Assembly (NCBI RefSeq): GCF_046614675.1
Contig: NZ_JBKKJT010000007.1
Span: 103,598-167,597, forward strand
Source of the DNA: Chryseobacterium cupriresistens
GTDB lineage: Bacteria > Bacteroidota > Bacteroidia > Flavobacteriales > Weeksellaceae
Reading direction: 5' to 3'
Length of the DNA stretch: 64,000 bases
The notes below the pieces were generated by a model that was not told the DNA's origin, searched no databases, and was given only the letters and a program-made list of their open reading frames with translations. Positions 27,092 to 35,825 of the stretch are shown here, piece after piece. The translations under genes were made by a program, and so were the position numbers. The first letter of the stretch is position 1; every line of letters begins with the position of its first letter.

Positions 27092-28291
27092 ATGAAGATT
27101 GATAAAAGAATAATACCACTGGCAATTGGTGGTTTAGGGATAGGAACTACGGAATTTACCGTCATGGGACTGCTGCCGGATATTGCCAAAACATTACAGA
27201 TTACGATTCCGCAAGCCGGACATTTGATTTCAGCATATGCCATGGGCGTGGTTATCGGAGCTCCAATCCTGATTGGATATTCTGTAAAATTCCCTCCGAA
27301 AAAAGTCCTGATGGCTTTTATGATCCTTTTTACATTATTTAATGCGCTTTCGGCTATTGCTCCGGGATACAACAGTATGCTGGTTATCCGTTTTATGTCC
27401 GGACTTCCGCATGGAGCCTTCTTCGGTGTAGGAACAGTAGTGGCTTCAAGAATGGCAGGAAAAGGAAAAGAAGCATTTTATATATCGATGATGTTTACAG
27501 GGCTTACGGTTGCCAATCTCGCAATGGTGCCTCTGGTCACCTATATCGGGCATACCTTCCATTGGAGACTGTACTTTGCGATTGTAGCAGTGATTGGTCT
27601 TTTTGCCATTTTATTTTTAAAAATGTGGCTTCCCAATCTGGAATCCAACCAGAATACCCATTTCATGGAAGAACTGAAATTCCTTAAAAATAAACAGTCG
27701 TGGCTGGTATTGGCTATTACAGCCATTGGATTTGGAGGATTGTTCACATGGCTGAGCTATATTACTCCTTTAATGACTGTTGTTGCCGGGATCAAAAGCA
27801 GCCAGATGGCTTATGTAATGGTACTTGCCGGAGCCGGAATGGTAGTAGGAAATCTTGTGGGAGGAGTTGTTTCAGATAAGCTGGGACCTGAAAAAACCTG
27901 TGTATTGCTGATTTTCCTGATGATGATTTCTCTCGGAGGTGTTTTCTTCCTTGCAGAATATAAAAATATTGCTTTGGTACTGACGTTCATGTGTGGCGCT
28001 CTATCCATGTCTATCGCATCACCCATCAATATTATGATGATGAAAGCTGCCCCGAAAAGTGAAATGATGGCCGCAGCTTTTATGCAGGCCGGTTTCAATA
28101 TTGCCAATGCAATGGGAGCTTTCCTTGGAGGAATTCCTTTGGAATATGGTTATTCATTCAACTATCCATCGTTGGTGGGAGTGGGGATGACCTTTATCGG
28201 ACTGGTTATAAGTGTAAGATATATGTACCTGTATGGTTCAAAAACTGAGAAAGAAGAGATGGCTGCAGAATGCGTATCATGTGATAAATAA
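27092..28291 (+). CDS. MFS transporter, arabinose-efflux (AraJ) type
   Basis: 399 residues from the ATG at 27092; a TTG at 27056 would add 12 hydrophilic residues and is not favoured. About 12 membrane helices. Seen: the N-terminal IGTTEFTVMGLLPDIAKTL, the A-like loop PPKKVLM, and LPHGAFFGVGTVVASRMA, typical of the AraJ/YdhP drug or sugar efflux branch. It would export a small molecule by proton antiport. Divergent from an AraC regulator with 183 bases between them, and closed by a strong terminator. Substrate unknown. Confidence 0.9.
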   Translation: MKIDKRIIPLAIGGLGIGTTEFTVMGLLPDIAKTLQITIPQAGHLISAYAMGVVIGAPILIGYSVKFPPKKVLMAFMILFTLFNALSAIAPGYNSMLVIRFMSGLPHGAFFGVGTVVASRMAGKGKEAFYISMMFTGLTVANLAMVPLVTYIGHTFHWRLYFAIVAVIGLFAILFLKMWLPNLESNQNTHFMEELKFLKNKQSWLVLAITAIGFGGLFTWLSYITPLMTVVAGIKSSQMAYVMVLAGAGMVVGNLVGGVVSDKLGPEKTCVLLIFLMMISLGGVFFLAEYKNIALVLTFMCGALSMSIASPINIMMMKAAPKSEMMAAAFMQAGFNIANAMGAFLGGIPLEYGYSFNYPSLVGVGMTFIGLVISVRYMYLYGSKTEKEEMAAECVSCDK

Positions 28292-28314
28292 AAAGAAGTC
28301 ACAGTTAAAAATAA

Positions 28315-28350
28315 CATCGCCTGTTTCAGTAAGAAACAGGCGATGTTTTA
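28315..28350. terminator. Strong bidirectional terminator
   Basis: A perfect 13-bp stem, CATCGCCTGTTTC / GAAACAGGCGATG with loop AGTAA, followed by TTTTA on the plus strand and TTATTTTT on the minus strand. It lies between convergent genes. Confidence 0.9.
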
Positions 28351-28361
28351 TCAAATAAATG

Positions 28362-28742
28362 TTATGCCTCTACCTCATCTCCGTTTTTACACCAGTAGAG
28401 GGCATTGTATAAATTTTCTTTTGGGAAAGATTTGAACTCTCCCGGCATCAGAACACTGAAAACACTGGTAAAATTCCGTATCCCTTCTTTATCCGTAACA
28501 ATGGCTGAGCGGTTCCAGTTGGTAAGATTTTTCAGTCCCAACAATAAATCTTCAAGCCATGCACCCATGGTAAAATTATCCAGATCGGTATCCAAATACA
28601 ATAAATAATTCAGCTCACCGAATTGCTCTACCTTCTCTTTTACACGCGGAATTACCAGTTTTTCAAAATCCTCTTTCGTTACTTCACCCGTCGCATTGAA
28701 TGCTGCAACATTCTCCGGGGCTTCTGGAATAATTGTTATCAT
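28362..28742 (-). CDS. STAS/SpoIIAA-like protein
   Basis: 126 residues, single domain. MITIIPEAPENVAAFNATGE, the acidic YLDTDLDNFTMGAWLEDL and WNRSAIVTDKEGIRNF place it in the small SpoIIAA-like (PF11964) group, a STAS-like fold of unknown cellular role. No phosphorylatable serine signature of true anti-anti-sigma factors was recognised. It ends 17 bases from the terminator stem. Confidence 0.8.
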   Translation of the reverse strand: MITIIPEAPENVAAFNATGEVTKEDFEKLVIPRVKEKVEQFGELNYLLYLDTDLDNFTMGAWLEDLLLGLKNLTNWNRSAIVTDKEGIRNFTSVFSVLMPGEFKSFPKENLYNALYWCKNGDEVEA

Positions 28743-28856
28743 AATAAATATTTTATGGTGGTTCAGTTTAAAAGAATAACAATAATTACACCATAATTTA
28801 GTAGAAAATTGTTAAAAAAGGTATAAATGTTGTTAGTTTCAGTGTAAAATATTAAT

Positions 28857-30062
28857 ATGAATCTCAAATCAAATGAACCTTTCTGGCTTATAAAAAACGG
28901 ATTGTTAGCATCTTATCCATCGTTAAAATCAAATGAAGAATGTGATGTTCTTGTTATCGGAGGTGGGATTACAGGAAGCCTGATTGCTCATCAGATGATA
29001 AAAGACGGGTACAAAACCATCCTGATTGATAAACGCGAACTTTGCAACGGAAGTACTTCCGCTACCACTTCAATGTTACAGTACGAAATAGATATTCCTC
29101 TGTATGAGCTGATAGATCAGATAGGAAAAAAAGGTGCGGTCTTAAGCTATAAGGCCTGTAGCGATGCTATTGATACTCTGGAAAAAATCACAAAAACCAT
29201 AAGATCCAAAGCAGGTTTCAAACGCAAAAAATCATTGTATTATGTCTCTAAAAAGAAAGATCTGGAATGGCTGACAAAAGAATATGAGGCGAGAAAGGCT
29301 GCGGGATTTGAAGTAAAGTGGCTGTCTGCAGGTCGTGTTCTGAAACAGTTCGGATTTGAAAATACCTATGGCGGAATCTTATCAAAACAAGGTGCAAGCA
29401 TTGATGCTTTTCAATTCGCTCATGAGCTTTTCATGCATAATGTAAAGAAAGGATTGGAAGTATTTGATAAAACTGAAATGGTAAAAGTGGAGGAGCATAA
29501 AGGATTTAATCTGGTTACCACGGACAGCGGATTTCAGATCAAAGCAAAAAAGATGATTTACTGTATAGGATATGAAAGCAAAAACCTGATCAAAGAAAAC
29601 TTTGTCAACCTGAAAAGTACTTATGCGGCCGTCTCTGAAATTGATAAAGACAAGTTCAAAAACATCAGCAGCACATTAGTATGGAATACCGATACTCCTT
29701 ATCTCTATATGCGGACTACTGATGACGGAAGGCTTTTAATAGGAGGCGAAGATGAGGATTTTTATAATGCAGAAAAGCGTGATGCTATTTTAGATCAAAA
29801 AGAACAAAAGATCATCAAAACATTAAAGAAAATAAAACCCGATTATCATTTCTATACAGACTTTGTCTGGGCTGGAACTTTTGGGGAAACAAAAGACGGC
29901 TTACCCTATATCAGCGAGCATAAAAAATTTAAAAATTCTTATTTTGTGTTGGGTTTCGGAGGAAACGGAATTACTTTTTCAGTCGCGGGAATGGAAATGA
30001 CTTCTTTGTTTATGAAAGGCAAAAAGCATCCGTTATCAAGATATTTTAAGTTTGGAAGGTAA
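28857..30062 (+). CDS. FAD-dependent oxidoreductase (DAO/PuuB-like)
   Basis: 401 residues. Seen: N-terminal dinucleotide-binding DVLVIGGGITGSLIAHQM (about 30-48), a basic substrate domain, and the C-terminal DGLPYISEHKKFKNSYFVLG with GFGGNGITFSVAGME, which contacts FAD. This is the D-amino acid oxidase family, including gamma-glutamylputrescine oxidase. It oxidises an amine to an imine with release of peroxide in many members. No signal sequence. Substrate unknown. Not in a recognisable operon. Confidence 0.88.
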   Translation: MNLKSNEPFWLIKNGLLASYPSLKSNEECDVLVIGGGITGSLIAHQMIKDGYKTILIDKRELCNGSTSATTSMLQYEIDIPLYELIDQIGKKGAVLSYKACSDAIDTLEKITKTIRSKAGFKRKKSLYYVSKKKDLEWLTKEYEARKAAGFEVKWLSAGRVLKQFGFENTYGGILSKQGASIDAFQFAHELFMHNVKKGLEVFDKTEMVKVEEHKGFNLVTTDSGFQIKAKKMIYCIGYESKNLIKENFVNLKSTYAAVSEIDKDKFKNISSTLVWNTDTPYLYMRTTDDGRLLIGGEDEDFYNAEKRDAILDQKEQKIIKTLKKIKPDYHFYTDFVWAGTFGETKDGLPYISEHKKFKNSYFVLGFGGNGITFSVAGMEMTSLFMKGKKHPLSRYFKFGR

Positions 30063-30111
30063 ATTTTCATGCTTTGTCTTATATATGACAATACTCCAAT
30101 TGTTGTGCCCA

Positions 30112-30168
30112 ATTCCCGTCCTGTGGAGGGGGGTCAAAAATTCTTTGAATTTTTGACAGGGTGGTTTA
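30112..30168. repeat. 80-base dispersed repeat, copy B
   Basis: Core GTGGAGGGGGGTCAAAAATTC and TTTGAATTTTTGACAGGG. The palindrome is kept though the flank differs from copies A and C. Confidence 0.7.
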
Positions 30169-30200
30169 AAAAAGCAGGCAGTCACAAAAAGACTGCCTGT
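30168..30200 (-). terminator. Terminator of the vWA gene (minus strand)
   Basis: Stem CAGGCAGTC (30176-30184) / GACTGCCTG (30192-30200). Read on the minus strand it is followed by CTTTTTTAAA, so it ends the vWA transcript. Confidence 0.85.
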
Positions 30201-30204
30201 TCAA

Positions 30205-31395
30205 CTATAAACTATACCCATTCTTTTTCGCAAGTTCAACAATAGAACTCTCAATGGCTTTTCCCAAATCATCAGAATCATCATTTCCTCTTTTTTTCAT
30301 TTCGGAATCAATATAAGCCTTGCGTTTTCTGGAAAGTTCTTCTATTTCCTTTTGAATTGTATCACGTGCTGCTGATTTGACAGCAATCGCTTTTTGAATT
30401 TCTTCCTTACTTTTTCCTTTCAACTCTGCAGGAAGTTCACTTTCTTTTACTGTCGCAATAAATCCGGCATCTTTTTCAGCTTTATCTACCAGATCCCAGT
30501 GATCATTTTTGTAAGCGTTCTTTTTGGATTTGGCAACTGCTCTTTCCACCAGGTTGGATGCCGATTGGGCTTCTGCATTTTTATCCTGTGTGATCTGTTT
30601 AAGCCTGTATTCTGAGCCATGATTTCCGTAGTAGATATAAGTATCATTTAACCTGGCATTGCATTCAGAAATTCTTTTGTCGTAAGGTGTTTCAATATAC
30701 ATCACTCTTCTGTCGCTGTCGATATTGAAATATTTTCCTCCTCCAAGGGATGCCCCGTTTTGCCAGAATGTCTGGATTCCCTCTTCGCGGCTTCCACAGA
30801 AAATGGTGTTGGTGTAAATATTTTTAGCTTTTGCTTTTGAAACAACCTCTTTATAATTTATTTTTCCCTGATCAAATGCTTCGTTACCGGCAATATAAAT
30901 CAGTTTCATACTTTTTTCATTCCCATCCCAATTGAGGTTGGCAGAGGCATCACGGATCACTGCACCGCAATATTCACTGCCTCCATTGGTTCTTAAGGTA
31001 AATAATTTTTCAGAGACAAGATCCAGATCCTGAGTGAGAGGAGTTACCTGGCGGATGTAATTTTCATCACGGATTCCGTCGTTGCCATATTCATAAAGGG
31101 CAATTTCGATCTCGGGAGCCTTTCCGTTGTACTTAAGAGTGGTAAGTGTATTCACAATATTCCACAGTCTGGATTTTGCCTGATCAATCAATCCGTCCAT
31201 ACTATTGGAAGTATCCAGGAGAAGAGCAACCTGAATTTTATTGTCTTTTACCGTTGAGGTTACTGGAATTAATGTTGTTTTTTGTAACGGTAAATGATTG
31301 TCAGTATTACTATTTGCAGAGCGGTTTTCCTGAATGTTTCCGGAGCTTAACAAAGCTGTACCGGCTGCAAGTGCAAAGATTTTTAACGTTGTCAT
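30205..31395 (-). CDS. Secreted von Willebrand A-domain protein
   Basis: 396 residues. Seen: a short hydrophobic N-terminus (IFALAAGTALLSSG), then a vWA domain with an intact MIDAS metal site (DTSNS, Asp61) and RLWNIVNTLTTLKYNG, then a long, charged, coiled C-terminus (KSKKNAYKNDHWDLVDKAEK and following). vWA domains bind protein ligands through a metal ion. A signal peptide is likely but the cleavage site is unclear. Upstream lies an operator-like pair of direct repeats (31503-31531) matching the one ahead of the SIMPL and kinase genes, so it may be a target of the LytTR regulator. Confidence 0.85.
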   Translation of the reverse strand: MTTLKIFALAAGTALLSSGNIQENRSANSNTDNHLPLQKTTLIPVTSTVKDNKIQVALLLDTSNSMDGLIDQAKSRLWNIVNTLTTLKYNGKAPEIEIALYEYGNDGIRDENYIRQVTPLTQDLDLVSEKLFTLRTNGGSEYCGAVIRDASANLNWDGNEKSMKLIYIAGNEAFDQGKINYKEVVSKAKAKNIYTNTIFCGSREEGIQTFWQNGASLGGGKYFNIDSDRRVMYIETPYDKRISECNARLNDTYIYYGNHGSEYRLKQITQDKNAEAQSASNLVERAVAKSKKNAYKNDHWDLVDKAEKDAGFIATVKESELPAELKGKSKEEIQKAIAVKSAARDTIQKEIEELSRKRKAYIDSEMKKRGNDDSDDLGKAIESSIVELAKKNGYSL

Positions 31396-31466
31396 ATTGT
31401 TGTTTTTTTATTGGTTATTTGTTGTAATCGGAAATCTTTAAATCCTTATTATTTTAAATTCCTGAA

Positions 31467-31475
31467 GTAAAATTA
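31467..31475 (-). promoter_or_regulatory. Predicted -7 element of the vWA gene
   Basis: TAATTTTAC on the minus strand, one mismatch from TAnnTTTG. It lies 36 bases from the first repeat of the operator, exactly as in the SIMPL promoter. Confidence 0.45.
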
Positions 31476-31502
31476 TCTTTATTTAAGGCTGGAAATCGGG
31501 AA

Positions 31503-31531
31503 ACTTGGTGAACGGAAGGTTTCACTTGGTG
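31503..31531. promoter_or_regulatory. Operator-like direct repeat upstream of the vWA gene
   Basis: ACTTGGTG at 31503-31510 and again at 31524-31531, so the period is 21 bases. Both copies share flanks ACTTGGTGAA and TTCACTTGGTG. An identical arrangement is at 32482-32510. Two direct repeats spaced by two helical turns fit a LytTR-type binding site. Confidence 0.7.
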
Positions 31532-31596
31532 GATAATAAAAACGGAAGGATCTGATTATATGTGATCGTAATAATCTAATGTGTCATTTCAATACT

Positions 31597-31620
31597 GTCA
31601 GGCTGAGCGGAGTCGAAGCC
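31597..31620. repeat. Dispersed repeat GTCAGGCTGAGCGGAGTC
   Basis: GTCAGGCTGAGCGGAGTCGA followed by AGCC. This word is familiar from intergenic regions in Flavobacteriia. Only one copy lies in the window. Confidence 0.4.
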
Positions 31621-31695
31621 TTTACCATTCGAAAAACTTTAATAGATCGACAGGTATTTTTCTTCAGTCAAAAACGCAATAACCCAATAGTAAAA

Positions 31696-31721
31696 AACAA
31701 AAAAACTGCCCAAAAGGCAGC
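31696..31721 (-). terminator. Terminator of the SIMPL gene (minus strand)
   Basis: Stem CTGCC (31706-31710) / GGCAG (31716-31720), loop of five, with seven A on the plus strand, that is TTTTTTT after the stem on the minus strand. Confidence 0.75.
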
Positions 31722-31739
31722 TTTCTCAAATCTGTTATT

Positions 31740-32414
31740 TTAAAGGATTTCGTATTTTGTTTTAATGCTGTATTTCAGCTTGATGTTTTCAATATTATCA
31801 AAAGAAAAATCTACCGGAGCATCAGCCATTTCCAGCTGGATATTGCTTGCTCTTCCTTTGTAGGCTGCCGGCATAATCATATCGCTGGTGTAATCTTCTA
31901 TCTCTACAATTTCAAGGGCATTTCCTGTCTTTTTACCCATACTTTCCAGTAAGTAGTCTGCTTTCTCTTTGGCTGCTTTCAAAGCGTTGATCTTCACTGC
32001 TTTTCTGAAATCTGCAATTTTGGTATTCTTTACCTCCGCAATATTCAGGCTGCTTACCCACTTTTGATTCAGGTCTTCAAAGATTTTGCTGAGGTTTGAT
32101 TTTGTACCGGCTTTAAAGTGATAATTTTTGGAAAACTTAGCGGTTTTAGAGTAAATATTCTGATACATGGATTTGAATTTGATATCCTCATTCTTTACCC
32201 CTGCATTTTTCAAAATATCAAATAATTTCTTTTCATTATCTGCCAGATCGTTTTTATTATCAGCTTTTATCCCGATACTGAAGATAATTTCATCCGGTTC
32301 TACTTCCATTTCTGCCACTCCTGTTACTTCAATTGCATTTTTCTTTACTTCCTGAGCGTTTACAAAACTTCCAAGAGTTAAAATTCCGATTAATAAAAAA
32401 TGTTTCAATTTCAT
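31740..32414 (-). CDS. Secreted SIMPL-domain protein (DUF541)
   Basis: 224 residues. Seen: a signal peptide (MKLKHFLLIGILTLGSFVNAQ), then a SIMPL domain starting IEVTGVAEMEVEPDEIIFSI, the typical opening of the family, and ending in KLKYSIKTKYEIL. Proteins of this family lie in the periplasm or outer membrane; one Brucella member (BP26) assembles into channel-like oligomers. Function unknown. It is divergent from the kinase gene and shares with it, and with the vWA gene, the direct-repeat operator. Confidence 0.88.
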   Translation of the reverse strand: MKLKHFLLIGILTLGSFVNAQEVKKNAIEVTGVAEMEVEPDEIIFSIGIKADNKNDLADNEKKLFDILKNAGVKNEDIKFKSMYQNIYSKTAKFSKNYHFKAGTKSNLSKIFEDLNQKWVSSLNIAEVKNTKIADFRKAVKINALKAAKEKADYLLESMGKKTGNALEIVEIEDYTSDMIMPAAYKGRASNIQLEMADAPVDFSFDNIENIKLKYSIKTKYEIL

Positions 32415-32445
32415 AATTTCCTGTTTTTAAATTTTTAATTCTGAT

Positions 32446-32454
32446 GTAAAATTA
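32446..32454 (-). promoter_or_regulatory. Predicted -7 element of the SIMPL gene
   Basis: TAATTTTAC on the minus strand, 36 bases from the first operator repeat, matching the vWA promoter. Confidence 0.45.
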
Positions 32455-32481
32455 CACAGATCAGTAACCGGAATCCTGGAG

Positions 32482-32510
32482 ACTTGGTGAAATGGAACTT
32501 TCACTTGGTG
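32482..32510. promoter_or_regulatory. Operator-like direct repeat between the SIMPL and kinase genes
   Basis: ACTTGGTG at 32482-32489 and 32503-32510, period 21 bases, with the same flanks as the repeat at 31503. It lies between divergent promoters: 28 bases from the -7 element of the SIMPL gene and 31 from the kinase -7 box. Autoregulation by the LytTR regulator is likely. Confidence 0.72.
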
Positions 32511-32540
32511 AATAGTTTTTGAGTAGACTATATATATGTA

Positions 32541-32548
32541 TATCTTTG
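32541..32548 (+). promoter_or_regulatory. -7 box of the LytS-like kinase gene
   Basis: TATCTTTG, five bases before the ATG at 32553. A leaderless mRNA is implied; a second in-frame ATG (32559) is close by. Confidence 0.55.
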
Positions 32549-32552
32549 TTTT

Positions 32553-34346
32553 ATGAAAATGCTTAAATTCTTTACTCTATTCTTATTGGTGCTTTCGGGA
32601 AATACAATCTTTTCCCAAACCACTACTAACAGCAGTGCTGCTGTGGAAGAAGTGCAGGTAGAAACAAAGAAGTTGAAAAGAGCAATGGACACCAAAAATG
32701 AGCCTGCCCAAGCAGATTCTTACTATAATATCGGTGAAACATTTTTCAATAGCGGAAACTTTCCCAAAAGTGAAGAGTATTATACAAAAGCGAAAAAACT
32801 GTATGAAAAGCTCAATGATAAGCCCAATATCGAGAAAGCAACCCGAAGATTAGCCCAGTCACAGGAGAAACAGAATAAAATAACTCCTGCTATCAGCAAT
32901 TACAGCATGGCTGCACAGGTAAGTTACAGCGAAAAAAGTAAAGCTGTGAATTCTAATGATGCGGCAAGACTTTCTTCTCCTACACCCGAACTGAAAGCAG
33001 AAGCGATTCAGAATAATATCAATCTGACTAAAAAGGAAAATGATCAGGGAGACCTTGCAGAAAGCTACAGCCAGCTGGCAGATGTTAACCTGAAACAGAA
33101 AGATGTTTCCAGTGCTGAAGAAAACCTAAATACAGCCTATAAAATTTCTAAAAAAGAAGCTCCTCAACAGGCTCTTGCCATCAATCAGAAGCTGGCAGAC
33201 CTGTATGTTGAAAACAAAAACTTCGAAAAAGCTATTGAAGCCAAGAAGAAAGTTTTGAAAGAAGACTTTGTAAAAGAAAACTCGCAGGAAAAAGTTAATC
33301 AGATTCAGGAACTGGCAGATATCTATATTAAAAAAAATGATCCGGAGGAAGCCGTAGATCTTTTAAAAAATGCCTATGGAATTGCGCTGGACAAAGGTCA
33401 TACACTGGAAGCACAGAAAAGTGTAAAAAAGCTGGACAGCCTTTATGCGATCTCAGGAAATATTGATGCCTCCGTTCAGTTATACAGAGACTTTTTGGGA
33501 AAACTTCCAAATCTTGTTTCCAAAGACAGAAGCCTTGTTGATAATAAAATTCTGGAAGATACAGAACAGCGGATTTCACAGCTGGAAAAAGAAAAAGAGT
33601 TGAAAGATGAATTGATCAGAAAGAAAAATGTATTTAATTACGGTCTGATCGGAGCGTTGATTGTACTCACCGGACTCATTATTTTCATTTTCAGAATGCT
33701 GAAAAAAGTTCAGACTAAAAATAAGAAAATAGCTCTTCAGTCGCTGCGAAGAGAGATGAATCCCCATTTTATTTTTAACAGTTTAAATAGTGTCAACCAT
33801 TTTATAGCCACCAATAATGAGCTTGAAGCGAATCAGTATCTTACAAAATTTTCGAAGCTGATGCGCGGTGTAATGGAAAATTCCACCGAAGATTTTATTC
33901 CTTTTCAGCAGGAGCTTGACCTTTTGCAAAATTATCTGGCGCTTGAAAAGACCCGTTTTGCAGATAAATTCGATTACGAAATTGAAGTAGATGAAAATCT
34001 GAATATGCAAAACCTTCAGGTTCCGGGAATGCTGATACAGCCATTTCTGGAAAATGCTGTCTGGCACGGACTCCGTTATAGAACCGAAAAAGGATTTTTA
34101 ACATTAAGCTTCGAAAAAAGTGAATCGCATCTTAAAATCCTTATTGAAGACAACGGAATAGGTATTGAGGAAAGTAAAAAGCAAAAAACAGAACATCAAA
34201 AAACAAGAGAGGGCAGGGGAATGAAAAATACACTGGAAAGAATTCAGCTCCTGAACGATCTGTATAAAAAAGACATCACCTGCTCTATAAAGGATAAAGA
34301 AAATAACAGTGGAGTTTTGGTGACTATCCGGATGAATCTTGCTTAG
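32553..34346 (+). CDS. TPR sensor kinase of the LytS family (His_kinase PF06580)
   Basis: 597 residues. Seen: signal peptide (FFTLFLLVLSGNTIFSQ), TPR repeats in the periplasm (about 45-335, for example QADSYYNIGETFFNSGNFPK), a membrane helix about 366-386 (NYGLIGALIVLTGLIIFIF), then the His_kinase domain with LQSLRREMNPHFIFNSLN (His405) and a HATPase domain (QPFLENAVWHGLRY, DNGIGIEESK, GRGMKNTLERIQLL). It phosphorylates a LytTR regulator, here the next gene. The layout parallels the NarL-linked kinase at 19375 but belongs to another kinase class. Confidence 0.93.
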   Translation: MKMLKFFTLFLLVLSGNTIFSQTTTNSSAAVEEVQVETKKLKRAMDTKNEPAQADSYYNIGETFFNSGNFPKSEEYYTKAKKLYEKLNDKPNIEKATRRLAQSQEKQNKITPAISNYSMAAQVSYSEKSKAVNSNDAARLSSPTPELKAEAIQNNINLTKKENDQGDLAESYSQLADVNLKQKDVSSAEENLNTAYKISKKEAPQQALAINQKLADLYVENKNFEKAIEAKKKVLKEDFVKENSQEKVNQIQELADIYIKKNDPEEAVDLLKNAYGIALDKGHTLEAQKSVKKLDSLYAISGNIDASVQLYRDFLGKLPNLVSKDRSLVDNKILEDTEQRISQLEKEKELKDELIRKKNVFNYGLIGALIVLTGLIIFIFRMLKKVQTKNKKIALQSLRREMNPHFIFNSLNSVNHFIATNNELEANQYLTKFSKLMRGVMENSTEDFIPFQQELDLLQNYLALEKTRFADKFDYEIEVDENLNMQNLQVPGMLIQPFLENAVWHGLRYRTEKGFLTLSFEKSESHLKILIEDNGIGIEESKKQKTEHQKTREGRGMKNTLERIQLLNDLYKKDITCSIKDKENNSGVLVTIRMNLA

Positions 34347-34408
34347 CAGGATTAAGGCGGACTGTAAGTTTTGGACCAATTGTACGATTGGTTAAATATC
34401 ACTAATTT

Positions 34409-34445
34409 GCATCTGCAATCTGTTATCTGCCACCTAAAATCTGTT
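34409..34445. repeat. Short-word repeat, inverted copy of the GGTAGCAG type
   Basis: ATCTGCAATCTGTTATCTGC and CACCTAAAATCTG; its reverse complement starts CAGATTTTAGGTGGCAGATA, like the words at 25841 and 43470. It stands between the kinase and regulator genes. Confidence 0.45.
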
Positions 34446-34448
34446 CAA

Positions 34449-35183
34449 ATGAAAATAAAAGCTGTCATTGTTGACGATGAACTTATAGCAAGAGAAGTTT
34501 TACGAAGCTATCTTACCAAATACTGTCCGCAGGTGGAAATTCTGGGTGAAGCTGAAAATATCAAAGAAGCAGTTCCGTTAATTGCTGAAAAGCAGCCTCA
34601 ACTGGTCTTTCTGGATGTAGAAATGCCTTTCGGAAATGCTTTTGATGTGCTGGAAGCTACCAAAGATTTCTCCTATGAAACCATTTTCATTACTGCATTT
34701 TCACAATATTCTTTACAGGCTTTAAATAAATCAGCAAGCTATTATATTTTAAAACCTATCGATATTCAGGAACTGATTCTGGCAGTGAATAAGGTGGCGG
34801 AAAGCCTTGAGAAAAAAGAAGAGCTCAACCGGAATAAGATCCTTCTTGAGAATCTGAAATTAAAACCTGAGAAACAGCAGCTGATTTTGCCAACTTTACA
34901 GGGATTTGACGTTGTAAAAACAGAAGATATTGTAAGACTTCAGGCGGATGGAAATTTTACTCAGGTATATCTTACCGATGGTTCAAAGAAGATGGTGTGC
35001 CGGTTTCTGAAACACTTTGATGATCTTCTGGAAAACCCGTTTGTGAGAGTTCACCGTTCACATATCATCAATACGGACTTTGTAAAATCCTATCATAAAA
35101 GTGGAACCGTGATGCTGGCGGATGATACGGAAATAGAGGTTTCAGGAAGCTTTAAAGATAATTTCCTGAAAGTATTTTCATAG
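34449..35183 (+). CDS. LytTR-family response regulator
   Basis: 244 residues from the ATG at 34449; a longer reading from 34371 runs through the repeat and is rejected. Seen: receiver domain with VDDE (8-11) and phospho-acceptor Asp56 in VFLDVEMP, Lys in YILKPID, and a LytTR DNA-binding domain (about 145-244) with LQADGNFTQVYLTDGSKK and FVRVHRSHIINTDFV. LytTR proteins bind as dimers to direct repeats of about 9 bases spaced by two turns. It follows its kinase and probably binds the ACTTGGTG repeats upstream of it. Confidence 0.94.
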   Translation: MKIKAVIVDDELIAREVLRSYLTKYCPQVEILGEAENIKEAVPLIAEKQPQLVFLDVEMPFGNAFDVLEATKDFSYETIFITAFSQYSLQALNKSASYYILKPIDIQELILAVNKVAESLEKKEELNRNKILLENLKLKPEKQQLILPTLQGFDVVKTEDIVRLQADGNFTQVYLTDGSKKMVCRFLKHFDDLLENPFVRVHRSHIINTDFVKSYHKSGTVMLADDTEIEVSGSFKDNFLKVFS

Positions 35184-35214
35184 AATTTATGGGTCCTTAA
35201 CAGACCAAAGGCAT

Positions 35215-35222
35215 TATTTTTG
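35215..35222 (+). promoter_or_regulatory. -7 box of the lipocalin gene
   Basis: TATTTTTG, 33 bases before the ATG at 35256. Confidence 0.45.
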
Positions 35223-35255
35223 ACGTTCTATCATAACCACCAAAATATTCCTGTC

Positions 35256-35798
35256 ATGAAAACCATTCATAAAATTATACTTCCCGTTTCATTGGGAGCA
35301 CTGGGGCTTATTATTTTCAATTCCTGTTCTGTAAGAATTCCCAGAGGAGCATCTGCGGTAAAGAATTTTAATCTTAAAAAATATCTGGGCAAGTGGTATG
35401 AGGTCGCCCGTTTCGATTACAGGTTCGAGAAAAACATGGACAATGTTACTGCAGAGTATACAGAGAATCCGGATGGTACCATTCAGGTAAGAAATAAAGG
35501 TTATGATTACACTAAAAAAGTATGGAATGAATCTATCGGGGAAGCAAAATTTGTAAAAGATCCTGCAGAAGCCCGTTTGAAAGTTTCATTTTTTAAACCG
35601 ATCTGGGCCGGTTACAACGTCATAGATATTGATGAAGACTATCAATATGCTCTTGTGGCAGGAAGCAGTTTAAAATATCTGTGGATCCTTTCCCGTACCA
35701 CCAGCATTCCGGAAAGTATCCGTCAGCGTTTCCTCCAGAAAGCAAAAAAAATCGGCTATAATACCGATGAGCTGATCTGGGTAAGACATAATCAGTAA
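35256..35798 (+). CDS. blc: Bacterial lipocalin (Blc-like lipoprotein)
   Basis: 180 residues from the ATG at 35256; an upstream TTG at 35220 is rejected because of the lipoprotein signal (hydrophobic run ending IFNSC). Lipocalins of the outer membrane bind fatty acids or lysophospholipids in stress. Seen: the GxW motif in YLGKWYEVARFDYRFEK, NVTAEYT, and YALVAGSSLKYLWILSRT and the closing RQRFLQKAKKIGYNTDELIW, as in Blc. It stands alone after the LytTR operon. A terminator lies 28 bases downstream. Confidence 0.92.
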   Translation: MKTIHKIILPVSLGALGLIIFNSCSVRIPRGASAVKNFNLKKYLGKWYEVARFDYRFEKNMDNVTAEYTENPDGTIQVRNKGYDYTKKVWNESIGEAKFVKDPAEARLKVSFFKPIWAGYNVIDIDEDYQYALVAGSSLKYLWILSRTTSIPESIRQRFLQKAKKIGYNTDELIWVRHNQ

Positions 35799-35825
35799 AG
35801 AATAATCCAAATCGCAAAATAGTGG

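Noticed and set aside
29080..30062. FAD oxidoreductase as part of the vWA/LytTR region
   Set aside because: It is on the other strand, separated by a repeat and terminator, and has no operator repeat upstream.
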